Origin: Ypsolopha sequella
Taxonomy: Eukaryota; Arthropoda; Insecta; Lepidoptera; Ypsolophidae
Direction of reading: 5' to 3'
Assembly (NCBI GenBank): GCA_934047225.1
Contig: OW203992.1
Location: forward strand, 18,899,501-18,963,500
DNA length: 64,000 nucleotides
Position 1 is the stretch's first letter, and each line of letters starts with the position of its first letter. The notes below the pieces were generated by a model that was not told where the DNA came from, did not search any database, and was given only the letters and a program-made list of their open reading frames with translations. The translations under genes and the position numbers were made by a program. Shown here one piece after another: positions 23,121-34,500 of this stretch.

Positions 23121-26100
23121 TTATTGAGATGGGAGAGGGCAAAGACGCACGACAGGTCGTTTGTAAACACCTGTCGTCGTTTTGACAGAAGCTACCCTAA
23201 TGACATTATCTTTGCCAGGGTATACAGCTACAATAACACCGAGCGGCCATTGAAGCGGTGGAGTGTTATCGGTAACTACAACGACAACAGATCCAATTTT
23301 GATTGGGTTGGAAGGTGTATTCCATTTTCCTCTAGACTGGAGAAGATGGAGATAATCATTCTTCCATCGCCTTGCGAACGATTCTACCATTTGATCAAGC
23401 AACGCGTAGCGACGTAATAAATTAACTGGCTCATCAGCCACCTTACAAGCGGGTAATTCTTTTAAAGGAGTTGACATCAGAAAATGTGCAGGAGTTAACG
23501 CGCTAAGTTCAGATGGATCTTCACTCAGCAGCGTAAGCGGACGAGAATTTATGACACATTCTATTTGCGTAACTACAGTTAATAATTCTTCGTAGGTCAA
23601 CAGTTGAGTACCTACTACTCTATGCAAATGCGTCTTAAATCCTTTGACATATATCTCATAATGTCCCCCAAAATGTGGGCTACGTGGAATATTAAATTTC
23701 CATTGTATTCTATGATCGGCAAGTTCATTCGCGAAAGACGTTTTAAATTCTTCGGAGTTTGTCAAATTGTAAATTTCTGAGAGGGCATTTCTAGCGCCTA
23801 CAAAGTTCGTAGCATTATCTGAATATACGAAAGACACTGCTCCACGTCTAGATAAAAAACGTTTGAACGCGGAAAGAAAAGTGTTCGTGCTAAGATCAGT
23901 TGCCAATTCAACGTGAACTGCACGAGTCACCAGGCATACAAATATGCAGAGGTAACATTTGACGGGACGGACTCCACGTTTTCGATACGGAGTGATACTG
24001 ATAGGACCACAATAATCCACAGCGCAGTGGACAAAAGCTTTAGCCTCATTAACGCGGCATGATGGTAAATCTGCCATGAAAGGGAAGGTTTGTCTCGGCT
24101 TCGCCTTAAAACAATAATTGCAGCTATGTATTACGCGACGAACAATATTTCGACAGGAAAGTATCCAAAATTTTTGGCGGATTATTGACATTAAAGCCAC
24201 TGGTCCAGTGTGACAATTTTTGCGATGATAATGAATGATAATCAATTCGACAATATGATTTTTACGAGGTAACAACACAGGGTGTTGTTGATCGAACGTC
24301 ATGTCTGTGTTGCGAAGTCGACCACCAACGCGTAACAATCCATTTTTATCTAAAAATGGCGATAGTCGATTTAAAGCGGGAGAACAAAGTTTATTTGACT
24401 TTAATCTTTTTATTTCATCAAGAAAATAAAATGCTTGAAGAGCTTTAATCAATGCAACTTCAGCGAAATCCATATCGGTAGCGGTAAAAATATTAGAGCG
24501 CGGTAAAATACGTAAAAATCGGTAGATGTAAATGATTGTGTGTAAAAGCACAAGCCATGACGAAATTCTTTCCGAAAGAGAAAGAAGTGGATGCGGTTCT
24601 TCATTACTAAAAGCGGGAAGAGAAATTGTTTTTGATTCCGGCAAGTTTTCTTCAATAGAAGCTGATTCTATTGTTTTGATTGGCCACTCTTTAGCGTCCA
24701 GATAAAGCCAAGCAGGTCCAGTGAACCAGAGCGGGTGACTCATCAACTGCGTGGGAGTGAGACCACGGGAAAGACAGTCGCTCGGGTTTTGAGAACCAGC
24801 TGTATGGTAAAAACATTCAGCGGGAATAGCGGATATTATTTTTGTTATACGCGTCGCGACAAAGGTTTTAAACCTGTGCGGTGAGGAATGTATCCAGTGT
24901 AAAGTTACCATAGAATCGGTAAAACAGTAAATACGTTCAATATTGTGACGTATTTTATAAGCGTCAACTACACGACGAGTTAATTTCGACATGAGTAACG
25001 AGGCACAAAGCTCAAGGCGGGCGACACTGACGGTCTTGAGCGGACAGACTTTTGACTTTGCGCATACCAGCCGAATGCTAGTGCAAGTGTCTGAGTCATC
25101 TTGTACTCTAATATATACGACACATCCGTATCCACGTTCACTTGCGTCTGCAAATGATATTATCGAAATTTTCGAATTTTGGAACACGTCTAAGTGGCGT
25201 TTAATACGTAAATCCCGCAAAACAGGTAGCTCCTTCAAATAGTTTTGCCAAATCTGCGCAATATCAGAGGGTAGTGTTTCATCCCAGTCTAATTTTAAAA
25301 TACAGATTTTCTGCAAGAGTAATTTTGCGTACAAGATCACAGGAGCGGTAAAGCCGAGGACGTCGTACTGACGTGCTATCACGGACAAAACATTGCGTTT
25401 AGTACATGGGCGACTATCTAGCGATACAGTAAAAGAGAACTCGTCAGAATCAGGCGACCACTGTAAGCCAAGAACTTTAAGAGTTTGAGTTTGTTCTTCA
25501 AAATTCTTACTAGAATTTAAGCGGTGAGTATCAGGCAGTGTATCAAGTAACTGTTGACAGTTACTAGACCACTTGACGAGCTCAAAGCCACCGGCCTTAA
25601 GCAATCCTACCAGCTCATCTCTGAGCTGTAAGGAGCCCTGCACGGTGGGCGTGCTATAGCAGATGTCGTCCATGTAACAGTTTCGTGCGGCTACAGTAGC
25701 GGCGAGCGGGTACGCTGAACTCCCATCCTCACAGAGTTTCCTGACTACTCTCATCGCAAGGAAAGGGCTACTACGTAGTCCAAAGCAGACGCGATTGAAC
25801 TGATAAGCGATAAGCGGTGAACACGTGTCAAAGCGGTATAAAAACTTTTGAAATTTGCGATCATCGGCGTTAACCAAAACTTGTAAGAACATTTGTTTGA
25901 TATCCGAGGTAAAAGCGATTTCATACAAGCGGAAGTCAAGTAAAATTAAAAACAAATCGTTTTGCAAATTAGCACCTGTGTGCAGCGTGTCATTTAATGA
26001 GACACGAGTACCATCAGCGGAGTCAGTCTTAGTACTGGCATTCATACAAATACGCACCTTTGTCGTTGATTTATCAACACGCACTACGGGATGATGCGGA

Positions 26101-28463
26101 ATATAATAACCAAGAGATAATTGGTCATCATTATGAAGCGGGGATATGTAACCTTTAGTTAGGTATTCATTTATTATATTGTTATACTCGGAACGTAAAT
26201 CTGCGTTAGAAACAAACCTACGCTCAAGAGACATAAAACACTTTTTTGCGTGATGGTACGAGTTTCCTAGTATGTTAGGATTCCGTGCGAACGGTAAAGA
26301 AACCGAATAGCGACCAGCGGGGTCACGTGACACATTGTTAATAAATAATTTTTCACATTCATCATTTGCGGGACTAGAAGCAGGTTCACAATGCACCTCT
26401 TCTAATTGCCAAAATTTTTGTAAAATAAAATCTATTGGCGGTTCAATCTCCATATAAGAGCATAACGAAATTGAACATGCGGTATTTTGGTAAACAGGCG
26501 TATTACCAATTAGCGTAAAACCGAAGATGGTCTGAAATCCCGTCGGCGTACCCGGGGGACCAGAGACGCGGCCTGATAACAAGATATCCGCGAATAAAGA
26601 TGCACCGATAAGAATATCAATCTCGCCCGGTAAGTAAAAGGTTTCATCAGCAAGTGTGATACCTTTTAAATATGAAAGCGTAGACAAATCGACCTGCACC
26701 GATGGTAAGTTGTCGGTAATACGGTCGATTACATAAGTGTCAAGCGAAATTGAAACCGAATCATCAAATCGTGAAAACAATTTAAGGTTTGTCGCACCCT
26801 TAATTGGGTTTGATGAAGAGCCGATGCCCTTAACAAAAGCGCGGGGAATTTTCTCATATTTTAAGTTAAGCTTCTCACAACAGGAAACCGTCGAAAAACT
26901 GGATTGTGACGCAGGGTCGCAGAGCGCACGTAGACGGACTGACATACCGTTAGAATCTTTCACGATCACTTGAATTGTACCTAAAAGGCATGTTTCATTA
27001 CGCTGCGAGTTAGGCTGTAAGTTACATAAAGAAATATTATTACTCGCAGTTGGTACGGATTGAGAATCATTAGTCATATGTTCTGTGTTAGTCGCCGATA
27101 CGGCAGGATCCACCAACCTCGAAGATTGCGTATGTGTGCGTGGAGACACGGTAATATTTTGACCAAGCGCGGTGTGAGTATTCATCACATTTTGTTTGCG
27201 GCACAACATCGAATGGTGTTTACAATTACAATGGCGGCAATTATAAGACGATTTACAAGCGGAATTGTTATGCGTAATACTTAAACAATTGGTGCAACCG
27301 TTATTAGATTTGATGAACTGAAATCTTTTCTCGATATCTAGTTTCACAAATTCGGGACACTTATATAAATTATAGTGTTTTAATTGTTTACATAGCGGAC
27401 AACAATTATTATTGGTCGAAGCGGAGACAAAAGCATGGGTTGACTTGGTACTGTACCCGGTTTTGTTGTTATTATTATTAACGGAGCGGTTCGGAGCGGG
27501 AGCGGTAATTGCGGGTGCAGTGCGGTTCAGTATCTTAGTTTGTTCCCGTAAAAATGATATTAATTCATCATAATGGGGTAAATCGGAACCACGTTTAAAC
27601 ATTTCAAATGAACGAGCGGTTTCAACATCAAGTTTTTTAAGGGCCAAATACATAAGGATAAAATCCGAAAGATCTTTAATATTCAGCGATTTTAAACACG
27701 AAACAGCGGAACAGAACTTGTCTAAAAACAAGTCCAAGTTTTTTGAACTAGCGGTAGTTAAAGGGCGAAATTCAAACATTTGATCCAAATAAGTAGTGGC
27801 TAAACTACGCGAGTCTTGAAAAGTAGAAACGAGTGTTTTCCAGATTATGTCGTAGTTAGTTGCGTTCGGTGTGATTCCAGAACAAATCGAAAGTGCCCGG
27901 CCAGAAAGTTTACCCATCAGGTATTGTACTCGTTCGTTGTCGGTCAAGTCCGGATTATCGTGAATCGTGGTTTTAAATGTTTCATAGAATGTTGGCCACA
28001 TAGTAGCTTCACCAGAAAAACCAACGAGTTCCAGTTTTGGAAGCTTGATAGTAGGTTTTTTGGGACATTCCATGTCAAGTGGAGCTTTAACTTTAGAGTC
28101 AGCCGATTTCGAAGAATGTGATAACTTCCGGTTGATGTATTTGCAATGGGAGTAAAGATCCTCAAAAGCTGACCAACTTTGATAATTTGGTTCAAAATTA
28201 GGATTTATCAATACCTCTGTGTCATTAATTTCATCTATGATTACATGAATTTCTGAGCGTACAGTATCCAAAGTTTCGACATTGGCCATAAACAATTCTG
28301 CCGAAGAAACATCCTCTAAAGCGGTTTTAGAAAAGTCATAAACTCTCTGAAGGCGATTAAACAATTCTTGCCTTTTATTTTTAAGCTTCTTTAAACTATA
28401 CGACATCTTTAATTTTGCAGCTTCTGCGGAATTTGGCATGTTATATAGTACAAAGTTAGGCAA
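23121..28463 (-). CDS. BEL/Pao Gag-Pol polyprotein (1780 aa)
   Basis: A single frame encodes all proteins for replication. Domains in order: a Gag region with the DUF1759-type 'LPKLELVGFSG' motif (about 140-290); Cys/His knuckles (about 355-420, including C390xxC393); an aspartic protease of the DUF1758 type whose active site reads D516-P-A-S-Q instead of the common D-S-G-S-Q; reverse transcriptase (about 770-1000) with YMDD at 930-933; RNase H with the FADA aspartate D1106; integrase with HHCC-type zinc motif ending C1448xxC1451 and core acidic residues D1483, D1549 and E1603; and a DUF5641-like C-terminal part (about 1680-1780). ATG codons at residues 1, 9 and 20 could start translation; the first is chosen as the longest. 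A leader of about 440 bp separates it from the primer site. No stop or frameshift interrupts it. Length and order are typical of complete BEL/Pao elements. Confidence 0.97.
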   Translation of the reverse strand: MPNFVLYNMPNSAEAAKLKMSYSLKKLKNKRQELFNRLQRVYDFSKTALEDVSSAELFMANVETLDTVRSEIHVIIDEINDTEVLINPNFEPNYQSWSAFEDLYSHCKYINRKLSHSSKSADSKVKAPLDMECPKKPTIKLPKLELVGFSGEATMWPTFYETFKTTIHDNPDLTDNERVQYLMGKLSGRALSICSGITPNATNYDIIWKTLVSTFQDSRSLATTYLDQMFEFRPLTTASSKNLDLFLDKFCSAVSCLKSLNIKDLSDFILMYLALKKLDVETARSFEMFKRGSDLPHYDELISFLREQTKILNRTAPAITAPAPNRSVNNNNNKTGYSTKSTHAFVSASTNNNCCPLCKQLKHYNLYKCPEFVKLDIEKRFQFIKSNNGCTNCLSITHNNSACKSSYNCRHCNCKHHSMLCRKQNVMNTHTALGQNITVSPRTHTQSSRLVDPAVSATNTEHMTNDSQSVPTASNNISLCNLQPNSQRNETCLLGTIQVIVKDSNGMSVRLRALCDPASQSSFSTVSCCEKLNLKYEKIPRAFVKGIGSSSNPIKGATNLKLFSRFDDSVSISLDTYVIDRITDNLPSVQVDLSTLSYLKGITLADETFYLPGEIDILIGASLFADILLSGRVSGPPGTPTGFQTIFGFTLIGNTPVYQNTACSISLCSYMEIEPPIDFILQKFWQLEEVHCEPASSPANDECEKLFINNVSRDPAGRYSVSLPFARNPNILGNSYHHAKKCFMSLERRFVSNADLRSEYNNIINEYLTKGYISPLHNDDQLSLGYYIPHHPVVRVDKSTTKVRICMNASTKTDSADGTRVSLNDTLHTGANLQNDLFLILLDFRLYEIAFTSDIKQMFLQVLVNADDRKFQKFLYRFDTCSPLIAYQFNRVCFGLRSSPFLAMRVVRKLCEDGSSAYPLAATVAARNCYMDDICYSTPTVQGSLQLRDELVGLLKAGGFELVKWSSNCQQLLDTLPDTHRLNSSKNFEEQTQTLKVLGLQWSPDSDEFSFTVSLDSRPCTKRNVLSVIARQYDVLGFTAPVILYAKLLLQKICILKLDWDETLPSDIAQIWQNYLKELPVLRDLRIKRHLDVFQNSKISIISFADASERGYGCVVYIRVQDDSDTCTSIRLVCAKSKVCPLKTVSVARLELCASLLMSKLTRRVVDAYKIRHNIERIYCFTDSMVTLHWIHSSPHRFKTFVATRITKIISAIPAECFYHTAGSQNPSDCLSRGLTPTQLMSHPLWFTGPAWLYLDAKEWPIKTIESASIEENLPESKTISLPAFSNEEPHPLLSLSERISSWLVLLHTIIYIYRFLRILPRSNIFTATDMDFAEVALIKALQAFYFLDEIKRLKSNKLCSPALNRLSPFLDKNGLLRVGGRLRNTDMTFDQQHPVLLPRKNHIVELIIIHYHRKNCHTGPVALMSIIRQKFWILSCRNIVRRVIHSCNYCFKAKPRQTFPFMADLPSCRVNEAKAFVHCAVDYCGPISITPYRKRGVRPVKCYLCIFVCLVTRAVHVELATDLSTNTFLSAFKRFLSRRGAVSFVYSDNATNFVGARNALSEIYNLTNSEEFKTSFANELADHRIQWKFNIPRSPHFGGHYEIYVKGFKTHLHRVVGTQLLTYEELLTVVTQIECVINSRPLTLLSEDPSELSALTPAHFLMSTPLKELPACKVADEPVNLLRRYALLDQMVESFARRWKNDYLHLLQSRGKWNTPSNPIKIGSVVVVVTDNTPPLQWPLGVIVAVYPGKDNVIRVASVKTTTGVYKRPVVRLCPLPSQ

Positions 28464-28901
28464 GTACCAGAACTATTGAAAGTTTTATACCGACTACAAC
28501 ATAGAATAATGCTAATGAGTTAGAGATAACACGGGCGGCGGACGAACCTGTGTACGAGTACCTCTCGATAATATTAAGAATTAGCAGGTAGGCAGATAAT
28601 ATTTTCTGTGAAATGATCAAATGGTATAATCGCAGCGGATAAATTAACAGAATGGCGTATTTCACTGTAGATAATTTATAATTTCCAGTATATAGGAAAT
28701 GGAATCACTAATATTTTGACGAATGCGGGGTTTTAATGCATAGATAATGCAAATAAGAGCGGGAATGCGGGGTAATACTGCGGGCAGAGTGAAAATTAGA
28801 GCGGAATTCACGTGTTCTTTAGACAAAGAACATGAAGATAGCGGTTGGAAATACCAAAAAATGGTTATAGATCGCAGATCAAAGGGCCTAAAATGGATCT
28901 A

Positions 28902-28920
28902 GATCCGGCTCGAATGGCCA
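28902..28920 (-). promoter_or_regulatory. Primer binding site, tRNA-Tyr-like
   Basis: Read on the minus strand, six T residues after the 5' LTR lead into TGGCCATTCGAGCCGGATC. The complement of the 3' end of insect tRNA-Tyr, as I know it, differs at three of 19 positions. The match is strong through TTCGAGCCGGAT but weaker near the CCA end. Confidence 0.65.
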
Positions 28921-28926
28921 AAAAAA

Positions 28927-29391
28927 TGAGCACGCGATATGACGGCAGTGCTTTGTATCACCATAGGTTTTAAAAATAGCGGGAAGTGAAGAGAAATAAT
29001 TACGAAGATGAAAGATCTGACCTTGGGAAGGAGCTGCATGCACCACAAACCACGCTTCGCCTGAGCCACCAAGTCTCTGGTGTTCTCCAAGATGGTTTTC
29101 TTCTTCCTCTTCGTGCCTGGTTGCGCTCTTCTCGGCTAATCTTCTTCGTAATAGTAATAGATGAAAATGAGGCGCACAGCGGGTGCGATCTCAAAATGGC
29201 GGGCGGTAGGGTCGAGGTAGGACCTAGTCGAATGACAATCAGCGTATACCTCCGGCGTGAAAGGCTTCTGATTGACGACTGATTGATTTGCGTCCAAAAC
29301 TAAGCGGGTGGAGATGCAGCGAAAATGACAGTTGAAAATATTAATTCACAACTACCCCGCAGTATGAGAGCCACAAGAAGTGGCGCGAACA
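28927..29391 (-). repeat. 5' LTR of the BEL/Pao element
   Basis: 465 bp with the same length and sequence as 22556-23020. It would carry the element's promoter, reading leftwards. The 5'-LTR-to-ORF leader (28464-28901) shows no other gene. Confidence 0.95.
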
Positions 29392-29396
29392 ACCTC
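29392..29396. repeat. Right target-site duplication (ACCTC)
   Basis: Equal to 22551-22555, directly outside the terminal base of the right LTR. Confidence 0.9.
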
Positions 29397-29559
29397 TTTA
29401 CTGTGACATTATGACATAACCATAAACATAAACATCAATGTCAAGCGAATTATTTTTTGTATATATCTTGGTTATTATATAGGTTCGTGGTTATTATGTC
29501 TCAAGAAAACAAGGGAAGTCACTTGACTCGTAAATTTAAAAAAAAATTGTTTCCATAAA

Positions 29560-29829
29560 ACTGAAATTGGTTTAAATTAAGATCACGAAATGGTCTATAT
29601 CTTACGAAAAAAAAAAAAAGTTTATTTTTCCTGGTGAATATGGAGAAATACAAGACAATCGCTTTTGCGTCATAGCTACCGGAGAGCCAGCTTCCCTTTT
29701 TTAACTAACATGCAAGTAATCTAGCGCCAATATATAACCTAAATATAAAGACGGACGGACAGACGGACGGACAACGAAGTCTACCCATAAAGGTTCCTTT
29801 TGTACCTTTTAGGTACTACGGAACCCTAA
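29560..29829 (+). mobile_element. 3' end of an RTE-like LINE or SINE
   Basis: About 270 bp end in (GACGGACGGACA)-type units at 29751-29773, then 'aaaggttccttttgtacc' and 'ggtactacggaaccctaaaa'. This ending is found in very many moth and butterfly repeats. No RT coding sequence is present, so it is a 5'-truncated LINE copy or a SINE sharing that tail. The left limit is approximate. Confidence 0.6.
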
Positions 29830-31306
29830 AAATAGTCCGGCTGCAGTATTTAAAGAGTCTTTTTGTACCCGTTGATTGTCCGGCTGACCTGTAACTGACC
29901 CGATACCTACACAAAAAGCCCAAGTTAATTAAAAAATAAATAAGAAATAGTATACATTCTACTAAACGACGCTATACTCGTAGTGGGCCATGTGTGGCCG
30001 GTATGTTTACCTAACCCGCTTCAGGTAACCTGTTTCAGCTGGAGGAGACAAAGCCCCGTTCGTTTGAGTCTGATATTGTAGCGGTCCACATTCAAGCCGG
30101 ACAAAGCGAATAAATGAATTGTCACATCGGCAAATAGAATAACAGTGGGAACTCGGCCTGACCTTTCTATTTCAAAACTGATTTATCAAACGATCTCTTT
30201 AATAGCACGTCACCTGCATACGCTTGATGAGCTTTGCATTTCACAGTTTAATTGAATCTCAACAAAAAGGGAGATAATACCTCGTTTCGTTTCAAATAGA
30301 TACAAGTAGTTTCAGTTGGGAACAGAATTACGAAATACGCATGATAAAAGGCAACTCAGGAAAGTTTCGCTGTAGCTGAAATATTCAGATCTCGAGGGTG
30401 ATTTTCCCCATGTTTGGCTAAAATGCAAACCGGCAAAGTTTCCCCCTAAATCAGCCGCCGAAGGGCCTCCCAGCGAGCCGCGGCCGGATCCCTGCGTCTC
30501 TGCGACAAACACGTACGGACAACTAAGTTTCATTTAGCGAGGCCGCAAGTCTTCGTCCTTCGAATTTCTGCGAGGACATATTGCTTCCTTGAGACCACGG
30601 TAATCTGCCATTTTTCTGGTTGTCAACACAAGCTTCTATTTAACAAAACAGGACTAGTTTGTTACCTGTAAGACCTAAGGAATGTCCGATTTTCTAAAAC
30701 AACTACTGAATTTCAAGAAAAATTGTTTATACAACGTGTAACAGAGAGCTGTGGTCATAATATTCGAAGAGGTCATTCTGTCAATGGTATAGAACAACAT
30801 TTAGTATGAAACCAACCTTGAAATCGCTAAAAACCAGCGCCAACCAAAGCATGTTTTGGATGGCACATAGCTGAGCTACATCCTTTTGTCGTGTTGTTAT
30901 TTTTATCTATAGATTACTCCCTACTTAAGTAAACCTTTTCTACTGTGTTTTTTGTAAACGCGCCAATAAATTTATTTTCTTTCTTTTTTCCTTTCTTAAA
31001 AAAAAATTAGCCCTCTATACTACATTTCGACCAAATAGGTACCTTCAGCACTTTTCTATAACAGGGCTAATTCCAGGGTTAACTCCATTATAAAAATTAT
31101 TCTATCTGGCCGTGCCTCCGCCAAGACGAGCCAAAGGAAGCAGGGCACTACGTACCTTTTCTCGAAACATTTTGTCGAATTTTCGAACTTTGGTCTGGAT
31201 AATACTAGGGATCTCAAATTCTCAGGATAAAATTGAGTTAGCAGACTTGTGTAACACGCTGAGTTGCAGTTGTCTAGTTTTTATACTATGGATTTTATTA
31301 ATATTA
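29830..31306. other. Spacer without recognised gene
   Basis: Mixed composition. A GC-rich patch at 30440-30510 (gccgcggccggatccctgcg) lies within a 73-codon minus-strand frame that resembles nothing known. I see no convincing exon, repeat family or RNA gene. Confidence 0.4.
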
Positions 31307-31744
31307 GGTCTTTACACATGAACTTGCTTTTTTCTTTAGAGAATTTGAAGGAAACTCAATTTTCAGTACTGACATGTTTGCATTTTTTTTAGGAATGACA
31401 AATCAAAATTATGTAATTTCTCATGTGTATGGATGAGACAACATTAAGCTAACAACAACATTAACTACATTTTTGAAAAGTGTCAGCTGTAAAAAGATAT
31501 TACGAATCTTATCATGGCTTTTAGGACAACAGAACTATATAGTTCTATGTTTAGGACGAACTGTTTTAGAAGTTTTAATTTAAAAAAATCAAACTGATAA
31601 CAAAAACAAAATTTAATACGTAGATTTAATACCTTGAAATAAATTTTCAAAGAAAAAACAAATAATTGAAATAGCTATTGAATTACAAGAATTATGAACT
31701 CATGAATCTGTAAAAAAAAATCAGCTATTTCATATGTAAAGAAC
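31307..31744. mobile_element. MITE family 1, copy 2 (TA-flanked, 438 bp)
   Basis: It begins GGTCTTTACACATGAA and ends CATATGTAAAGAAC, flanked by TA (31305-31306, 31745-31746). It matches 19446-19879 along its length ('gagaatttgaaggaaactca', 'ggaatgacaaatc', 'gagacaacattaagctaac', 'aaaagtgtcagctgtaaaa'), with many differences and a damaged right end. It is therefore an old copy. Confidence 0.85.
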
Positions 31745-31746
31745 TA

Positions 31747-34500
31747 TTATCTTAAATACGTCAATTTCGTCACTCATTATCATCAAAACCTCTAGTGCAG
31801 ACTAGAGTTAGCAGATAAAAAAAAACTGTAACTTTCACCTTCCAATTCTTCGTAAAGGGGCTGTAACAATTTCTTTTCCAAACATCCAAAAGCATTTGCA
31901 GACAAACAACGAAAAAGTTCGCATCAATGTTCTGTTATTCACAAAGACACTCCCATGGGCTTATGGTAAGAAATGAAGTCACTGCGGTCTTTAATATTGT
32001 GTCATGCAATAGTTCCATGAAACGGCCAAGTGACTTGCAACTGACAGCAAAAAGGCCTTTTGACCAAGATGTAGGGTTTGTAGAGTTAGGGCTTGTAGAG
32101 AGAGTTAGGGCTTGTAGATAGAGTTAGGGGTTGGCTCTACATGAGATCTGATAACTTTTTGAAGCGTTATGAGCTTGTGAGTTTTGGCAACCTACTTTAC
32201 ATGAAATGTTTTTGGTGGGATAATCTTTGGAAAAGTAATAAATAGTAGAATTAGGATTCCTTATTTGTCGACTAGTACAATTGGCATTCCTATAATAGTA
32301 GTTTTCGTTGCATCGTTGAAACAGAGTTAAATTGATTTTCAATGTTTGCCAAACAAACATTTTTAAATACCTACAGCACAGCATGAAAATGCAATAAGCC
32401 ATCCAGGGCAATAATTTCGGGCGGAACTGGGCGAAAAGCCGGAACATTCCTCACCAATTAACTGTTGAGAAGTTTTTTCAATAAACTGTTGGAAACGAAC
32501 GCAGTGAAGGATGCAAACAACAAAGGAGCAAAACAAGCGGAGCGGACGGCCATTATCTGACTCTAACCTAGTTCTGGCACGGTGAGCGGGTACGCAAAAC
32601 GGGGCTAAATTGCCAACGAGTTGTAAATTTACAAATGACGCGAAATCTACGGCTGTGGTGGCAGCGCAGCGACGGCGGCGCGGCGGTGGGAACAGTGGCG
32701 CGGAATAAAAACTGATACAAGATGTATTTACCTGCCACAGGGCGGGCGGCGCGTGGCGGCGGATCGACAGCAGGCGGGCGGCACGGTAGCGAGGGCTTTT
32801 GTTTAGTTTTTTATTCCAACTTTGGTAGCTATTGCCAATAAAAATAGTCACAAATTTTCATTGCGCTTTCGTGCTTTCCTGTTCATTGGGTAATTCTGTT
32901 TCGTGTAGAGCTGAATAATACAAAGTTTTTACGAACCTTCAGCTGAATAAGTTGCGGCGAATTATCTTGCCTGTAACAAAAGGAAACAGTAATTATAATA
33001 AGTGGATTTATTACACAGCGTAAGTTATGTTGCCTTATAATAACATATGTTATTTTTTTACCACAAATTAAAAGACATTCGTGGTTATTTATAAAACCCA
33101 ACGGAAGTCTAAATTGTCACAGCTTCCTTTTCATTTCTTTATATGGTTGCAATAAGACAAAACAAATACACTTTCAAAAATGGTTCTCTTAAAGATTTCT
33201 CTTTCCAATCCACTTTTTAAATGTGCTGCAAGTTGCAACTAAAAAGTATGAAATTAGCAATTCTAATGTCTATATAGAGGAAATAGAATACAATTGCCTC
33301 GCATGAATAAATTTGCATTATTGTCTATACGCCATTGTTAGTCTGGACGCGGAGTCGGGACCCGTTGGTAATTAGCAGACTAAGCAGCAGCAAGCGATCG
33401 AAGTGGGCACACGCTGAGATTTCCTCTACACACTTGGGGACTTGGAGAGGCCGCACATTGAAGGTGCAAGCTTCCGACACGACACAAATGTATCTCACGC
33501 ATTCAGCTGATGCAATCCCAATTACGTATGTCAAGTATGATAAACGGAAATATTACGTTTCGCCGATTGGTGTGAAATGTGGGTTTGACTATTAGGTGCA
33601 CTCAGAACATTTTTGAAACCGTCTTGAGGTACATCTGATGATTCTGATGATACGTACCAAAAAGCTATAAACAGACTGGTTATATACTTCTTGATACTTA
33701 CAGATATACATATTATACAGGCTGAAAATGAACCTCCTTTCCTAGCTATATTGTAATATATGAATCAGAATAACTAACAGAACACAGAATCGTTAAAGAA
33801 AAAGTTGTTTTTTATTAATATATTTTATTGGGAATATTTTCCTAATTTTGAATAAATGGCTAACCTACGCAACGCGACATGTGACTGACAAAAGACCGTA
33901 GGGCCTTCCGCACAACGAGCCTCCGACCCCCAGCCATCAAGAAAAAACCTTCCCGACGCCCTTGGCACCCGCCCTTGAAATCCACCCCCCCGCCTGTGAT
34001 TTACTTTGACGGTCGATATCTTTATTTTGTAAGACAAAAGTAACAAAACATGTATTTTTATTTCGCGCATAGAATTTCCTTTGAAATAGCCAGGGGGTTC
34101 ATTATCAACCTGTATAACAAAGCATTAAATGTTGGAGAAGCCAACCCCAAAATTACCGAATACTCTTGGCAATATCGTTATGCTGCAACTATTCTTAAAT
34201 TTTCGAATACGCTACTAAAGTTGAAAAGCATGTCATTTGCTTCTTCGGTGTATGAATGACTTAGCTACAAAACGTTTTAAACCGACTTTACTTTTTTCTC
34301 GGTTTAAGTGGTCTGAATAATAAAATTTTGCACAATGGCTTGGCCTCTCGAGCGATCCCCGTGGGTGCCATTGTGGTGGTTGTGTTCAAGAGTAGCTGAT
34401 TCATTTGCGTATAATTGTCCCGATCCATTCCATAAAAGCATTTGGTTCGCTTTTTCCTTTGACCAACGCATATCGCTCCGAAAATTTTGCTATACAAGAA
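31747..34500. other. Spacer with GC-rich island at 32520-32800
   Basis: The island is rich in CpG (gcgacggcggcgcggcggtg; gggcgggcggcgcgtggcgg) and may be a promoter or first exon (see 32732). Another C-rich stretch at 33900-34000 has no open frame of note. Frames of 60-160 codons here overlap each other on both strands and resemble no family. Confidence 0.4.
32732..32851 (-). other. Possible minus-strand first exon with donor site
   Basis: On the minus strand GC-rich DNA ends in GGCAG followed by GTAAATA, a fair splice donor (exon edge at 32732). An ATG at 32851 opens a frame of about 40 codons up to that donor, rich in Arg and Ala, with no recognised motif. The frame also continues through the donor as part of a 162-codon frame. 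CpG richness supports a promoter-proximal exon. Without a partner exon it remains a guess. Confidence 0.2.

Larger units (their letters stand above)
22556..29391 (-). mobile_element. Complete BEL/Pao LTR retrotransposon (6836 bp)
   Basis: This minus-strand element has two 465-bp LTRs (28927-29391 is 5', 22556-23020 is 3'), a perfect ACCTC target duplication, a tRNA-Tyr-like primer site, one uninterrupted 1780-codon gag-pol frame and a purine-rich tract before the 3' LTR. The LTRs look identical base for base, and both contain the same chance open frames, so the insertion is very young and could still be active. There is no env-like frame after pol: only about 100 bp separate the stop codon from the 3' LTR. 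BEL/Pao elements are common in moths. Confidence 0.97.

Noticed and set aside
32363..32851. 162-codon minus-strand ORF
   Set aside because: Crosses a donor-like site and moves from GC-rich to ordinary DNA without any recognised domain. Only the first part is kept as a weak exon candidate.
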